A stretch of DNA of 64,000 nucleotides from Tomocerus qinae (GCA_020055645.1 CM034547.1:6696001-6760000), one strand, 5' to 3'. Counted from the first letter of the stretch, positions 1 through 15,388 are shown. Notes: generated by a model from the sequence alone, not told the origin. Numbers and translations are program-made.

Positions 1-1533
1 CTTTAACGTTTTTTGCTCCATTTCTATAAGTTGGAAGTAGTCTGTCTGTTTTATGTACGCAATTGCATGTATTGTATATTTGTTATCGCCGAATTCATGA
101 AGTTTTTATAGGATTTCATTCTTTATGCTGTTTTTGCGTTTCTACTGGGAAGGAAATAGGTGGATATGAGTCACAGAGTATGAGTAGATTGGAGATTTGC
201 CTTGAAGATAAAAATAGTTGTGCATCAGAAGATTCTTATTTGACAAGTATACAAACATGCCGTATAGTAGTAGCTTAAGAGGAGCTTAGGGCAGTCACAC
301 ACGAAATGATACACAAGGACCGTTGTGAACTAAGTCATAATGGAGTTGTCCATTCTAACATCCTCCAACTATTCCAGAAGGTTTACTTAGCTCTCGGAGG
401 ATATTTTCTATCAATAAGAATTGTTACGTTGACAAATTGACAAAATTTGAGGGGACGCTATTTTTTCCTATTTATATTTGCAACCTAGTCTCGTCCATTG
501 AAAAATTTCCAGATTCTCACGTACCCTGTATTTATGATACTGAACGTTGCAGACAAAGATTTGCTGATTTTTTTGTCGACGCAACCGATTTTATCAACTG
601 TTGGGGTTACAATTCTCTATATAAATCAATATGACTTACCCAATCTACTTTTTGCTTTAACATAGCATCCCAGAAGATTTATGGCAACGTATATATTAGT
701 GCAGCGTAGCACGTACCTCAGATGGATACTACTACATCTCTAGTCCTCAATATTATTAAGAGAGTCGCGGCTGTAAGTACCTATGCAACTCTCAAAAGCA
801 CAACTCAAAGATAATTACTGTAGTCTTTAGTCGACTTAGTATAAAATTACTAATATATCTGTAGATTCTCCTATAACCACATTTCTTATAGTAAAAAATT
901 ATGACCAGAATACTTTATCATGATTTTACTCTCCTCACGGAATTTCTAAAACGAGAAATATTTTTAGGAAAATTCAGGCTTGCTATTTCCTACTTGAAAT
1001 AAAACATATTTCACCACATACGGAATTCATTCCTCTTTTGGCAAACAATATCAAAAGTGAAAATGCCTGATATAATTGACATTATTGGCCACAGTGTAAT
1101 TGTAAAATTAGACGTGATAAAATGAAAAAAGTATTAATAAGTAACTATAACTTTTACAATTAATAAATAAACTTTACATTCGACATTAGAGTAGGTACAA
1201 TAAAAATTAGTTAACAAATTATTGTATACGTGCCTATTTTTATTGATTGACTGTTTATGCCAAGTGGCATGTGTCTAACAATTAATTAATCTTAGTTGTG
1301 TGCGTACTTTCCAATTTGCTATATTAATATACAAATGTTTTACATCAATAATGCGAGCTTTGGACTGGACATCAAAAGCCATGCATGGGTAAACATTAAA
1401 AAAAGCTTTACTGTATTTACACTTGTCTTATGAATGCAGAATCGGATTATTTTTTATATAATATTCTCTGTATATTGAATTATTTAACTAGTGTAGATAT
1501 ACACAGCGTAACAGCTTGGTTTACTTGATTAAT
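1..1533. other. 3' flank of copine gene, no further gene seen
   Basis: AT-rich sequence beyond the stop codon of the minus-strand copine. It should contain that gene's 3' UTR. Short open frames occur on the plus strand, but none has splice sites or a recognisable motif. Confidence 0.6.
1239..1244 (-). terminator. candidate poly(A) signal of copine 1
   Basis: The minus strand reads AATAAA here, about 290 bp past the copine stop codon. It is the first canonical hexamer I found downstream. Its use is inferred from motif and position only. Confidence 0.4.
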
Positions 1534-4500
1534 TCACGTTGTTGGGGCGGTCCTTACTCGTTTTATAGGAACAATACCTCTATTTTTCATAAAGCCAGTT
1601 ATTTGATCAGGGATTTCAGCGAGAACTTCTTGTGCAAGTTTAACCTTAGCAACTTTGGAGGTGCTGTCGTAGCTGCTGGACCATTTCCCGGCAACATCCG
1701 GACATATCGTTGCCATCCATGAGTAGGAGTCGCGGTAGGGAACAAATTGGACGATATCTCTCTCAGCGTATTTGCCATTAAAGGACAGCCGCACTATATC
1801 TCCGTCCAGTTCGTCCATCGCAGCGAAATTCGCTCCTCCGACGCCGACAATAATGATGGACAAAGGAAGGAGAGAAGAGTCCACTATTATCTGCCAGTGA
1901 CCAAAATAAAATAAATTTTCCCGGTTTATTGCTTTCTGTTAGAAAAGGGCTTTCGATTGGAGGATTTACAGTCTTAACTCCCGACTATTGCAATTGACTC
2001 ACTCCATTTACTATGTACAAGTCGGCTTTAGACACTAATACTTAGGACACGAAATAAAACCACAGAAATACTTGACAGAAACTACATTAAATGAAATGCA
2101 AACACAACGACGTCGTTCTCTACCAGAATTATGATTATTTCTATTTAAATGTGTTTACTTCTTTCGTCTGAGGCATGTCTGTTATGATTCCGTCTGTGAT
2201 GATGAGGAGAACGTAGTAGTGTTTGCCGTCCAAGTGACGCCGTGCTTCTGTGGCCACATTCCGAATTATCGGAGCGAAGTTTGTAGGTCCATACAGTTGT
2301 ACTTGTCTTATACAATTTCTGCAAACAGAGAGAGAGATTCTCATTATAAACATGCTTCTACAATCCTGTCACACAACAAATAGCATATGCCAAACACTTT
2401 CTTTGTTATGTAATCGTTTTACTTCTTAGTGCACTACATTTAATACTAGTCAAATCTTAGAGTGTCACTGTTAGGTACTTTTATCTGTGCATTGTACTTC
2501 ATTTCACAGCTGCATCCTTTTATTAGCATCCATGTCATAATGTAAGGATAGCGAAACCCAACCAAGCGAATCTCGGAAAGGGTACTTTCTCCATTTTCTC
2601 TTGTCATTACTGTCTAAAATTAGAAACTCGAGAGTTTCACCCGCTGTGCTTTATTCAATGCTTTCAAATACCGCTAGACAGTAACTCAGACATACAATAT
2701 ATTATTCTATAGCATTTATTAGCATATTCTCTGGCTAGGGCAATAAATCTTATGAGTAATGTTTTCATTTGTCAATACAGATGCAAAAGGGTGCACTTTG
2801 ACCTATAGATTCGACCTTTTGACTTTGGCGCATTATACCATCCCCGAGGAAAGGCTTTTGTGAATTTACAATTTACAGTCTTGTTGTCCAGTCTCATAGC
2901 AATGGCATATTTACAGTGGAGTGTCGCAGGATAAACTTAGTATTATACTAAGCAGAATCCCTTCATTGTGATTCGTACAATAAGTAGGAAAAACACCTAG
3001 AGCAATAGCAAAGTCGTGTTCGATGGACTAGGGAGAGAGAATGGGTACGGAGAAAGCATACGAGGGTTTTGTGGAGATTACCCGAGTCAAGAAAAAAGTT
3101 ATCTGTCTTGTCTTGTCTGCTCTGGAAGTTCATTTGATTTGGTTCCTTCCACTTTCGCGTATTGTGAGTGTGTATGATTGTTAGTATTACACTAAGATTT
3201 GTAGGGATTGACGCAGATTTCTATAGAGGAGACCTAACAAGCCCCAACTGCCATCAACCATATGGAGAAATAAAGAGTTGTAGTCAGTGCAAATGCAGTA
3301 TACTAAATCCTTTCTCTAGATTTGACTTCTTTTTGGCCTGAAGCAATAGAAAATAAATGGATACAGTTGGAAATGGAACCAAAGGGGAAAGGAAGAAACA
3401 GAAATGGAACTTACTGGCCAGGGAGTTGCTTATTTCCCCGGCTTCTTTCTGTTCAGAAAATTTTATCAACAACATTCCTTTAACTCCAGCTTATCATAAA
3501 GTATGCTAGACTATATCGAAATACTCTATTTGGAAAATCAAAAGGAACTAAGGGTTATACTTAAGCCTTCAAATAAATATATTTACTTATTTCAATCATA
3601 TATATTAGGTATACAAGCCATAACAGAACTGAAAAAGGCTATAGGTAGCTTTTTATATCGAAGTGGTCATTTTTGAGTGTGGCTCTACTTTTACAATGAG
3701 CTAAAGAAGTCAATGTATACAGACATAAATAATGTAGTTATTGCAGAGTACTTAGCAGCTACACTTGTATAAAACGGCAACTGGCGTTTTTGTCATGTGA
3801 AAGAAAAAGTACCGGTTGCTTAATGCACAATTACAGTATATAGGTAGATAGGAGGAGATAACAGTTTGAAAAGAAAGTATGAGTAAGAAACTATGTTCGT
3901 TTTCTGAAAGTATCTAGTTTACTTTAAAGTAATCCTTTAAATTGTAAGCGAAGATATAGAAACAAGAAAAGCTACTCCATTGCCACCAGGGTTCATTTAT
4001 TTTCATTGGGTTTCTCTTGGGTCCTTGTAACGTTAATAATATGTCTGTACTCTGATGTACCTACTTAAACTAACGGAAATACATATAAATAATGTATGCA
4101 GAAGGAGTCAGGTTGTAAGCTTTAGAGGGAAGACATTTTTAGATATTTACCAGTGAAAGTTAGTCAAACCCTGAGAAACGGAGCCAAAAGCAGAAAATCT
4201 TTCGTAGCCCTGTCTGTCTTAAAGAATTGGAAGTTACAAGAGGGAAGGCAATTGCTCACACAGCTGAAATCTTTTCTTATATAAATTAACCCGGGTTGGT
4301 TTATACATAAAGGGTAGCCAGACCATTTCCCTGTTATGTTGAGCAATATAAAGTTTGTTGGAGTTCATTATGTTATAATTCACAATGTTCGGAGATAGTA
4401 GGGAACAACACAGGAACTACTACTAAGTAAACCAACGACTCAGGAACGTTCGTAACCTTTCACTCACTCTTTTTTACTGACTCCGTGATCTGTTTCGGAA

Positions 4501-7500
4501 TTCTTTTTAGTTCTCCGGACATGTCCGTCCTCACATTTCTCTTTTTTCCTTTTACTTATCGTTAGCTTTACAAACGGATGGAATACACAAGCGTTGGCAG
4601 CTTTTCTTTCAACTTTTTCCTCATTTTTTGCGAAACATTCTTTGTGTATATGTATGTGATGACTAACTACATACATACTAACACCACAGAACAAAGCAAA
4701 CTACAAATAAAACAAACAAACTTGGTGTACTCTTTTTGTTTCCCAAATAGCCTCTTCCCTTTGAAAGACCTTCTTCAGTTGCTACATTCCAAATTGCTAC
4801 CCATCCTTTCAATTTTTATTTGTACTCCTAGACTATCTAATCAATTGTTGTTAGCTACATTTGCATAAACTATTTCAGTAATTATACTTGAGAAACTCTG
4901 CAAAGTTTTTGTTTATGAAAGATTTATCGACTACCAACTCTCTTAAAACAAACACTGCAGATTTCTAGACGGTCTTATGCAATCAGTAGCATATGATCCT
5001 GGAGTTTAGCCCATAAATCTTTCATCATGATGATAATATTGAACGTATAACCTGTATGCTTCGAGAACGCCATCCATTCCCCGACAATAGGGAGAGTTAT
5101 TCAGACTGACATTGAAATTGTGAGAGACTTCTCCTAAGGGCGGGACTCTGGCCCCGAACCCATACACGGGGAACATCTTCGTCTGGTCATAATCTTGAAT
5201 GATTTCTCCGACAGCTTCTATAGCTTGTTCATAAGGATTGGTTCGACTGCCTGCAGTTGAGAAATGGTGCAAAGTGTTAGGGTCATTAGGATCTCCATTA
5301 GAGGCCGTGAAATCAATAGCGAAGCAACAGTGAATTTGGGTTCCACTTGCAAGATACTCCATAAACGTGTAGATCGGAGATATCATCACTTGCAGGAAAC
5401 GGATACTCGCCGTCTTCTCCTGGAATATGTCATAGCTCCAATAACCAGTCAATTTCATCATTCAATAACTATACTTCTATATCACATAAAACCAGTAAAT
5501 AAATATTATGAGACACATTGTCAAAAAAATTCCATAAATTCATTCATTCGTGTCACAAAAAGTGACTACATGGACATCCTATAGATACACACCGATTAGT
5601 TCTTCTTGTAATATATAACACATAAAATTTTTCTTTCACTTCTTCTTCTGCTCTTTAGACAAGTGGATGATCCTGATCATTTTTTATCTCAAATGCGGTA
5701 GACTCGGTGCCAAAGTGGAATCAAAGTGGCTCTATATAGAAGTAGGAGGGTTAAGTGTCGTAGTGTATAATTTGATTTCTATTAATTCCCAGTGGGCATC
5801 TCAGGGAATAATCCAATTCCATTGTAGTCTAACAATAACAGATATCAGACACAATAGACACCCTTAATGGGGTCACTCACTCACATACATATTATCCATA
5901 ATCTATGAATCCATTCATTCTCCGGCTGCTGCTCACATTGCTTTTCAGAAGAGAATAATTTCTTGGGAGTGCTTCAACTGTTAACTCTCCGTTTTGTCAT
6001 TATTAGCATCATTAAGCGAGAACCTTTCTTTGATTACTCTCTCATACATCGTTTCATCTATTGTTACCATTTGTCTGAGCACTCTCTTTTATTCTCTTTC
6101 ATTCCCAGACGAAGGCTACAGCACTAATAAACTTCTGATGCATCTACAGTGCTCAATTAACTAAAACAGTTACCTACTAAATGCATTCAGCTGTTACATT
6201 TCTCTTTTATGTCAGACACAAGTGATGAACACTGCATTTTAAATCATAACTGCCTTAGCACAACGCGAAATACTCTAAATTAACAAGATCTAGTTGCATA
6301 GTCATTAGATACACAAAATTGTCATTAGACTTTCGCAATTGCCTCTGTAACAGCATAAGATAATTTCTAAAGGGAGCAGTTAAGATAATTCGTTACTCTG
6401 TAATATAATGTTTAATATTTAATTTGTGCACACTTCATGTATATTTTGTCGGTGCACTTCAGACTTTTGCGAATACATGAGATGGAGGGTAGAAAACGTT
6501 TTATTGCTACTCGTAAAACTCGATTTCATGTAAGCAACATTGACATACACTCACAACCAACATCGCTACTGTGCCAAATAGTTTCATTTATGATCTCTTA
6601 AATAAAGTTGCGAGCTGACGATTCCTAAAAAATGAAATTCTCTTTCCTCGCGTGCAATATAAATTGGAAAAATGCAATTTCTCATTCCAATAACCTAAGA
6701 ATACAATATTTCAGTATTAAAACGAAAGTATATCTCAATCGTAAAACATCTTTCAAGCTAAAGTGAATTATATTTGAAAGGAAGGAGCAATCGGGAATGA
6801 AAAATACTGGGACAGAATAACTTTTTTGGGTAGACCGATAAACGCAGGTATAGTACATTTAAATTGTTACAATGAATTTACACTGGAAAATCTTACGTGA
6901 TGCATCGAAAATTTTAAATAAACCGCCTCTGTTTGTAATTTAAGATTGGATTCTCCAATTTAGGAAAATTGCTGTACGTGTAATGCAGATTTCATAGCAT
7001 CGATTTTAGTTTTTTGTCAAGTGAATTAAAATGACATTCTACCCAGCTGAGTCTTTGTGGTAGAGGATAATAAATATCGTAGTCAATAGAAAATGGACTT
7101 GTGTAAGTAGTGTATTATTACAGAGTGTGCCTTAAAATGACAGTGACACTTTACACTTAGGAAATGGAGCAGCAAAAGGATCAGCATAGTATGCATCAGA
7201 GTACAGTTTTTCCAAGTGTAAGGAAAGGAAGTGAAAGCAAATGGAAAGTTGCAACGCAGAATTTGACGCAGTGCTCGCGTTCCTAATGGTGTAGCAGATA
7301 GAATTGAACTACAGGGCATCCTGAACCAAGAGGGACTATAATTTTCTGGAATGGCCTATGGGTAAAATAAAAGGTTGAATATGCATAGACACTGATGCTC
7401 TGAAATAAGGAATGACCGAATAGAAAATTGCTCTACATTCGTAGGAGAAGAGTCACTGATGTATAGTTTGCAGTGCGATATATCTAAACAGCCACCAAGA

Positions 7501-10500
7501 TACTTTCACTCGGATATTTTCACGGTTGACGGGATAGGACAGATGTTGTGATAGAGCATTTTACATTGTCTTGTATTCGTCGTATACATCACAATAGGCA
7601 ACTCGGAGGGATGCCGTCATTCTTCCTGAACACATGGGTGTTGATTGTTATGAGAATGACGTCGAGGAAGGTCGTAACAGGAGTACAGTCAGTAGTCAGC
7701 TCAAAAAAATCATAAAAGAAAACCGCCGGGAGGAGAAATTATAAAGGGGTCCTGTCAGGCAACTTCCTTTCCAGTTAATTTAGTCGAATCAAAAACATCC
7801 GCGGTGATTTTTCTCTCTTCCACTTACGCTGCTGGGCTTTTCTCAATTCTGTCCTTCATCATTTTGACAAAGACATCTCTTTTACTACCTATTTCTCTTC
7901 ATATCTTGTATATTATGCATGCCTACCCAAGTAATCATCGTCATGCTCATCCTGAATACAGAAAACCCGAACGCAGAAGGAAATACTATTAGTATGCATA
8001 TGTATTCACTATATTTCATCCAATATCTGTATCAGTACCTAATGATCCTCTATTAGTATTAGAAACCGTGCCTTCCTCAATTTTCTTTGTTGTATTCCTT
8101 TCTTCTCCCTCAAATTTCTATTAGTTCATATCATTAGATACTACATCATACAAAGTTCCTAAAGTTGTAAACCCGTAGAATAATAAGCTTTTCTCGTAGC
8201 ATCCTCTCTACTTCATTCTAGAAATATGCAACAATGCATGCGATCTTCTGATATTTTTATCTCGTCTTTTTCTTTTTACTAGTGCAGCAGCAATCATTAA
8301 TTTTCTTTCATTCTTTTCCTTTGTGTTTGTGACCTATCAGCATTTCAGACAAAAATGTTAGTTCTGGAAACTCTAGATATTCCACCCCAGCAGCATTTTA
8401 AACACTCCAATATTATACGCAGAAAATTTAGGTACCCTTTCATTTTCACTTTACGAAGATAAAGAAAAGATCTTTTTCGTTCAAACAAATCATTCTCTTT
8501 CGTTTTATAGTCAGCATTTGATTCGGGCCAAAAATCCTAAGAAAATCGAAAGGAAACTGGCAGACGCATAGCATTTAGAAGTAGAAATAAAAAAGTTCTA
8601 CAGATGCGGCTGTTATTGCCGGATAAAATGTCTGATTTGGTAAAGTGTTGTTAGCGTCCGAGAGATAAGAAGCGAGTTTGACTTACCAATCCATTCTTGG
8701 CAGCTAATTTAACGTTCTCTTTGCCGATGAGTGATTGCATTTTGTTAACGGTAGTGTAGTAGGATCCGAGGGACGAGTGGTAGCCGTTTATTCCTACTTG
8801 GAAGCACTGCAGTTGAATACACCGGTCCTTATCTCCGTTGCATAAGGTCCTCATAGAGATGGTGGCAGCTCTCCAAGCCGGATTGTCGCCTACAGAAGCT
8901 TCACTCCGATACACCACAGTGTAATTCCCAGCCTCATTGATTTTCGACAGAACGTAGAAGACCTTTGCGGGGAAGATGCAACAACGCGTTTCTCCCATAC
9001 ATAGCCCTTCTATTTTTAATGTCACCTGCACACAGTCCGAAAATACAGAAAAAAAACAATATTTTACCATCATTTTCACAAACGGTACATTATTTCCTGT
9101 ACCTCCACTACATAATGGCTTAACTAATTAAAACGGAATTATTTATGCTATCATCTGTCTTCTTACTTTCTATTATACTGGCAAATTGTAATTAACTCTA
9201 GTGTGTATAGGAAATATCTGTATTGTGAAGGTCATCAGTATTATGTAAGGTTATCTTCAAGGTTTTGCGTAGAAATAAAATTTGTCTTCATCCTGGTTTT
9301 AACAAATTGTGCTAGCGATTTACTATGGAATATTTGTTCAACACGTTTATTCGCAATTTCTCATTCTGACATATAGCACTACTTACTATGATTAGATATT
9401 CATCAGATGTCTAGCTATGTCATGCCTATAAGTTAAGTGCATCGTGCCACTTTCATCTCATACAAGCCATTTATCATTTGCAGTTCTGGAATTTACCGCC
9501 TGGAAACGTAGAACTTTGAGTTGAGATGCTTTTCTTAAGAGCGGAGTTGGCAATTTCCTTTAATTTTGAATGCCTTTGATCCGAATAGAAAGAGCAAATG
9601 AATCAAGTTTTTGAAAAACATTTGAAATATGTTAGATACAAATCGAAATGCTACATTATGTGACATGACTAGAGAAATAAAGGAATTCCTTAAACGAAAC
9701 TAATGATATCAAAACTGTTGGTATACGAAGTGCGGTGGAGTAACCATAAAGTAGCTTATAGTCTCATTACATTTCAGAGATCGAGATTAGGAATAGATAG
9801 GTCGTATAAAATATGAATGCGGAGGATGACGTGAGAAGGAAAAGGACATCTGAAAGTAAATATGGGATGTTGTTCCGCATTAATATTAAAGTCTTGTTGG
9901 AGATAAAGTAAAGAGGCTCATTCATAAGAAATAATGCTCGTCGAAAAAAGAGAGACAGTCTCTGTAGACTTGAATTGACTTGCCTGTCTTTTGACGTCCG
10001 CCGCTTTCTCTTTTGTCTCTGAATTCCTCCCTTTGTACATATGCGAATATCAAGTTACTATATTCCTTCTGTCCTCAGCTGAGGATTGCTGAAAAGACTC
10101 TTACGTGGCTCTTGCCAACCTGCACAAGACTCTGTCTGTCTAAAGTAAGATTTATCAACGATAACTTCAACTACCTACCTCTCTTTCTCTTAGACTAAAT
10201 GAGATGTATTATGCCCCATTATCTCATCAAACAAAAGATGCCTTTTAATTGGGAGGACCCGGAAAGTTGAACTCTAATGGCAAAACTTGTATTTGATGAA
10301 TGAATGGCTTTCTCAATGAGGAAAAATGGACCTGGTTAACTAACTTTGTGCGGACTTTGCACAAAACGGGCATGTCAGATTCATTATAATGTGCTAACTA
10401 ATTAGCTAAGCTAATTACAGCTCCTTCTCCATTTCTTAATTATGGATTGTCTTTCCCATGCAAATTGCAAAAAACATTTTCCCACTTGTTTACATCTAAA

Positions 10501-13500
10501 ATGCAATTTCCACCATTTTGGCAACGCCCAATATCAGACAAGAAACTCCATTATACATATGCATGTTCAATTTAACTTTGGATAAAATAAGAATGTTAGA
10601 GAGTACCTATACTATGCATGAATTAGTTGATAATAAATTAAATTCCAAAGGGATAATCGTATATTAAATTGTGATCAAAAGGTTATAGAGAGTGGGACAG
10701 AAAAAATATGGAGTAAAAAAGAGTAATAACAAAAAATTCATAAAAGTTGGGTAAAAAAGATAATACTTTGTGGTAAGGAAGCGTGGAAATGAAAGAAGGT
10801 GAAAGCAAACAAGAAGAAAAGATATGAGCCGCATCTTTGCCACGTAATGCAAACAGAGATGCAGTGGAGCGGGGGAGAAAGGAGATATTTATAAGCGGTT
10901 TTAGTGCGTCATCACATCTCACTTTATTAGAGTACATACAACTAAGAACTACTTAGGTTCATTCCTACGGGCTATGTCCCTATAACCTCGAAATAAGTTT
11001 TAATAGTGCTTATCTATTTTCTCATAATAGTGATAATAAAGCTGGAGTAAATGTCTCGTGTAGCGGCAGAAGTGAAAGCAGAGAAGAGAAAGTAATTAAC
11101 CTCCTCCTTGAATTGCACCAACTCCTCCGCCATAAGAATGATTTTTCCTTTCGACTGTTTCGCCTGTTTGGGGATCATCGGGTAGTATTTACTTTTGTTT
11201 TGCTGTAGAGCCAATGTAAGGCCGTTGTATCCTGCAGTCACAATCTGACCCATATTGCACTCCGCGTAGCCCAGAAAGTCGTGATCTTCCAAGTTGGCCG
11301 ATGGCTTGTCAATATCGTACACCTCGAATCGAAGCGATTGCTCTTCTTCAAATCGGTAGTCGATTGTCACCTAAACAAATATTCTCCACCTATAAATCTA
11401 TTCGACATGAATCCATTTTGCTCTATATAGATATCCATAAAATTCTTCAATATTTCACTGGTAATCGAATTTAGGTATGAATACATGTTATTGTATGCAG
11501 ATTGCATGTGAGGACCTGGGCTCAACTAACTCTGTCTGTTTGAACCTGCAAAAAAGAAAAGCTAACGATCTCCTTTATGTCAGTTGACAATTTAAAAGGG
11601 AAATTCACCATTAGCATTCATAACTGCATCTTTCACGATACGCGACTGGGATTTACAGTGAGAATTCGAATGACAAGATGACATAAATAACCTAAATTAC
11701 ATACGACTTGCATAATACATCCTATATGCAACTCTGCTATTTACACTTGCCTTCCAATATAATATTATAGAGACCTAAAATCATTCCGACGGAAACATCA
11801 AAAACAAAATTTGATAAATAATTCATTTCAGATGCTCTACGTCAAAATATGTTTATTCTTCTGATGTTGTTGTTCAGTTTTTAACACCAGGTAGGTGAGA
11901 GCTGAGAGCAGAAAAAAATACGTAAACAATAAATGAATGTTATTTCAAAAGTAAAATGTAAAATTGCCTATGGTGTAACCCAGTGGTTGAAAATTTTCAG
12001 TATCCAATTTCAAAGTAACGAAATCGAGAATTTACTTGATCTGCGTATTTGCCTTTGAAAATAAAACAACTGCATTCCTGACCTGCTTGGTTGAATCTGC
12101 TATGAGCCTAAATAACTATAGTAGTAGTCTCCGGTTAAGCTAGAGAAAAGTAAGGGCTGCTAGTGGACTTGAGGAAGAAAGTGCAGAGATATTTTTAGTA
12201 TGCAGATCAACGCCTACTTGAAGTATTACGTCATTCGACGTTTGGAAATGGATGGATGGAGTATTTGTTTTATACTTGAAATCCGTTAGGCTGTACTTGT
12301 GAGGTAAAGGTACAGAAAAGAAATTCCGAAATTGAAGAGTTGTTCCTGCAGGATCTGAATTGAATACTAAATGGAAAAGGATTGAGTTGGATAAAAAAAG
12401 GTGCAATGTCTCTGCTAACTTTAACTGGAGGGAGAAACGAGATAGGAACAACAGATTCAGAGTAAGCTTATATTATAGTCTGTGCAAAAGTACTACAATA
12501 TATTACATTAGGGTGAGTAAGTGTCATGCTGACAATGAGATGTTATTACTACATAGTCAAACGTATATTGTCGTATATTTAGTTTTGCACTTAAGGAGAA
12601 AGAAAGAGTTCGAACTTTTGTGACGAAGTCTGGATCCAGACAGTCCCAGATCACTTCCGTTCTCAGTAGCTCCACCCAGTGCTGAGTTCCCAATGGGTGG
12701 TGATAGACCACGCACATTGGGTCACTCCTCGAGAATACGTCCATATCCAGAAGATTCCTGAGGAAACACGCAAAATAAAGTACCTTATCATACAAATGCA
12801 AGAGACTTTCTTTTAGTGCACATCTTGAACATTTACATATTATAGCCCAGCTTCTACGAAATCTCAACTGAAACACTTTTACAGATCTTGCATATGCTTA
12901 GCATTCATTGGAAAACTCCCATTTGCAATTTTAGCTTTCGAAACAGAGTTTGCTAAGTCAAACTATTGTGCAAGGATCTTTACATAAGTGAACCATTGTG
13001 TTTGTTGTCATCATAAGTTGCACGTTTGTGCATCAGTAGAATAAACAACTGTAAAACTAGAACATTTGTACTTATGCACGTACGTGGACACCGGAGAAAC
13101 TTTATTTCAGCTGTGACTAGTCCTTAGAGTACCTAAGTACTTTATCTCTTCATAAAGTTTCTCTTGCATTAGCTAGACACAATACATCCGAGATACACTT
13201 GAAAGAAAAATTTGTCCACCGAATTTATTTTTCGCAGAATTCCTTTCACTGTATGTTGGCAGTTGACAAGACAGGAGATAATAAAACAACATACATAAAC
13301 TAAATTGGCTCAAACCTGATTTACAAACTGACATGTACCTTAAGCTAGCAATAAGCTCCAGATGAAAATTCCTTGTCATCGTGTATACAGCATAGATGAT
13401 CCGCAGATTTGCTAAATGTTAAAAATGTCACGGACCAAAAACAGCTATTTACTATGTATATATGGATTGCCACTGTCTCGTTTTACGTCGCTATGCATTT

Positions 13501-15388
13501 CAATAAACCAAACAGCGATAAAAAATCATTCTTCGTCCAAACCGTAAATATGCCGCCCATTTTGTAGTCTACGAGTGACGATGAGATATTGTCTATTATT
13601 ATTAAAATGAAAAACAGCCATCAATTACTTCCTCAGCCATTTTCGAGACTCCACGCGACAAACGACGGCAATTCGTGACTGCTGACTGTACTGACTACGC
13701 AGGCCGCAATACTTTTGTTGAAGGGTACTTAAAGGCATCACATTTATATTTATTGCCACCGAAATTTCGTCATAAGAATTTCTAATATTCCATGGATTTT
13801 CCTCACGTCTTACTTCAATTTCTCTTTTGAATGGACTGGTTGCGTCTCGCTTCAACTTTCACTAATTCGTTACGCCTACACATTTACATATGTCCTGTCC
13901 TAAGAGTATCATCTGTTCCATCCATTACAAACCTACACACAATCCAAACTCAACTACACTCGAAACACAAGTACACCAACTATGATGCTACGACTTCCTT
14001 CTTTGACGTTTGCCAACCAATTTCGTCAGACAAGGAAAGTTGACACGCTCATCTAATAACCCATTCATGCAGACAATCATTTTCATTAATTTTCTAGCAT
14101 CGTAATTTTACTGATACTATGAGGTCGCATCTGCAAATTACATTCCCTTCTGCATGCAAAATTATATTATTATGTTTTATGCTATAAGACTATGCTTTCT
14201 GAGAAACCTTAATTAAAGGGCAGCTTTAATGACACCTTGTCAATATACAATATGATATTAGGACCATCGATAGCAGCCTTTACATTTTGTCTGTAAATAA
14301 GAGGCATTTAAATGCAGACCCATTTTGGTTTTCTGAAGTCTTTATTTCACTTCGGGATTCTGAATAAATCCAACAAAATAGGTCTTTGCAATACATGGAA
14401 AATATGTTTAGATTTTGCAAGGCGCAGTTGGAAATAAATGTAAAGGTGGATGACTTACACTTATATATCCTGACAGGAAATGAATGCGACCTGACTGACT
14501 CTATTTTCCCATCTGGTTCAGAAGAATGTATTGTATTCCCACACGAGTATTTTATACAAGGGAGGAATTTCGATTCGTGGATATTATAAATATTGTATAC
14601 CTAACACAAAACATCGTTGAGTATATCATGATGATAGTACTAGCGTAAAGATGTACTTCAGAGCGAGAAAATCAGCAATCTGTCTGACTAGAGAGTCCTT
14701 CCTAAAAGATTCAATAGGATATAGTAGACATCTTTTTCTACGATAAAGATATCTTTAAGATAGTAGATATGAAGTTATTTATCAATAGCGATAGATACAG
14801 AAATGTAGAAGAAAGTATGAAAGGGAAGAGAGTGGCATTGACAATGAAAAATGCAGCGAAATGAAGCCACACACATCAGACGTCTGAGTTAAGTTGTGGT
14901 TGAAAACAAAGTGTAACATAATACGCATCTGTGTACACACATTACGGGAAAGGGAAAGTTTCTGTTGGTGAAAGGATGCAGTGAGTACACAAATGCAGAA
15001 ACTAGACATGACAGTAAAATAAACTAAAATTGAAGTTCACTGCTACAATATTACCTTCAACTTAAAACAAACATTACGACGCAGAGAGGATTTTTATGTA
15101 GACACTTGTTAGTTCTGTGTGGCTGCGTAATGAAAAGGAAAGTTTCCACAACAAGGAAAACATGAACTTGACAGACACTACTACCTTTTGATACATTTGG
15201 AAAGAGTTTTGAATTGATAAAAGAGTGTATGCCAATTGCAGAAAAAGAAAGTAAAATAATGAAATGCTAATAGATCGGAGAAAGTTATGGTAGCATTAGA
15301 ATGTTAAATCCCACCTGCAGGATATGGAAACTTCGACGGTGGAAGTTGGCTCGACAGATGTTCCTGGGGTGAACTGACTGCTATCCAT
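1534..15388 (-). CDS. copine (two C2 domains plus vWA/copine domain), 7 exons
   Basis: Exons in transcript order: 15388-15315, 12757-12616, 11370-11101, 9025-8687, 5419-5052, 2318-2159, 1890-1534. They join in phase to 569 residues, close to the usual copine length. Copines are cytosolic proteins recruited to membranes by calcium; the vWA domain binds partner proteins. The start ATG at 15388 opens exon 1, which ends in VSISC and joins to [14 protein letters not shown], a typical copine C2A entry. C2A spans about 18-135 and keeps calcium-ligand Asp near 31, 37, 91, 93 and 101. C2B (163-275) is divergent and lacks the matching Asp residues. The vWA domain (about 295-545) has MIDAS DFTASN at 311-316 and ITDG near 438-441. 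The final exon has an insertion around 506-530 relative to the vertebrate copines I recall. Several donors begin GTT (GTTCGA, GTTAAT, GTTATA). A second copine terminal exon lies at 62682-63122. Confidence 0.94.

Noticed and set aside
5264..5584. 106-codon plus-strand frame
   Set aside because: It is antisense to the copine vWA exon at 5052-5419, which has clear homology and splice sites.
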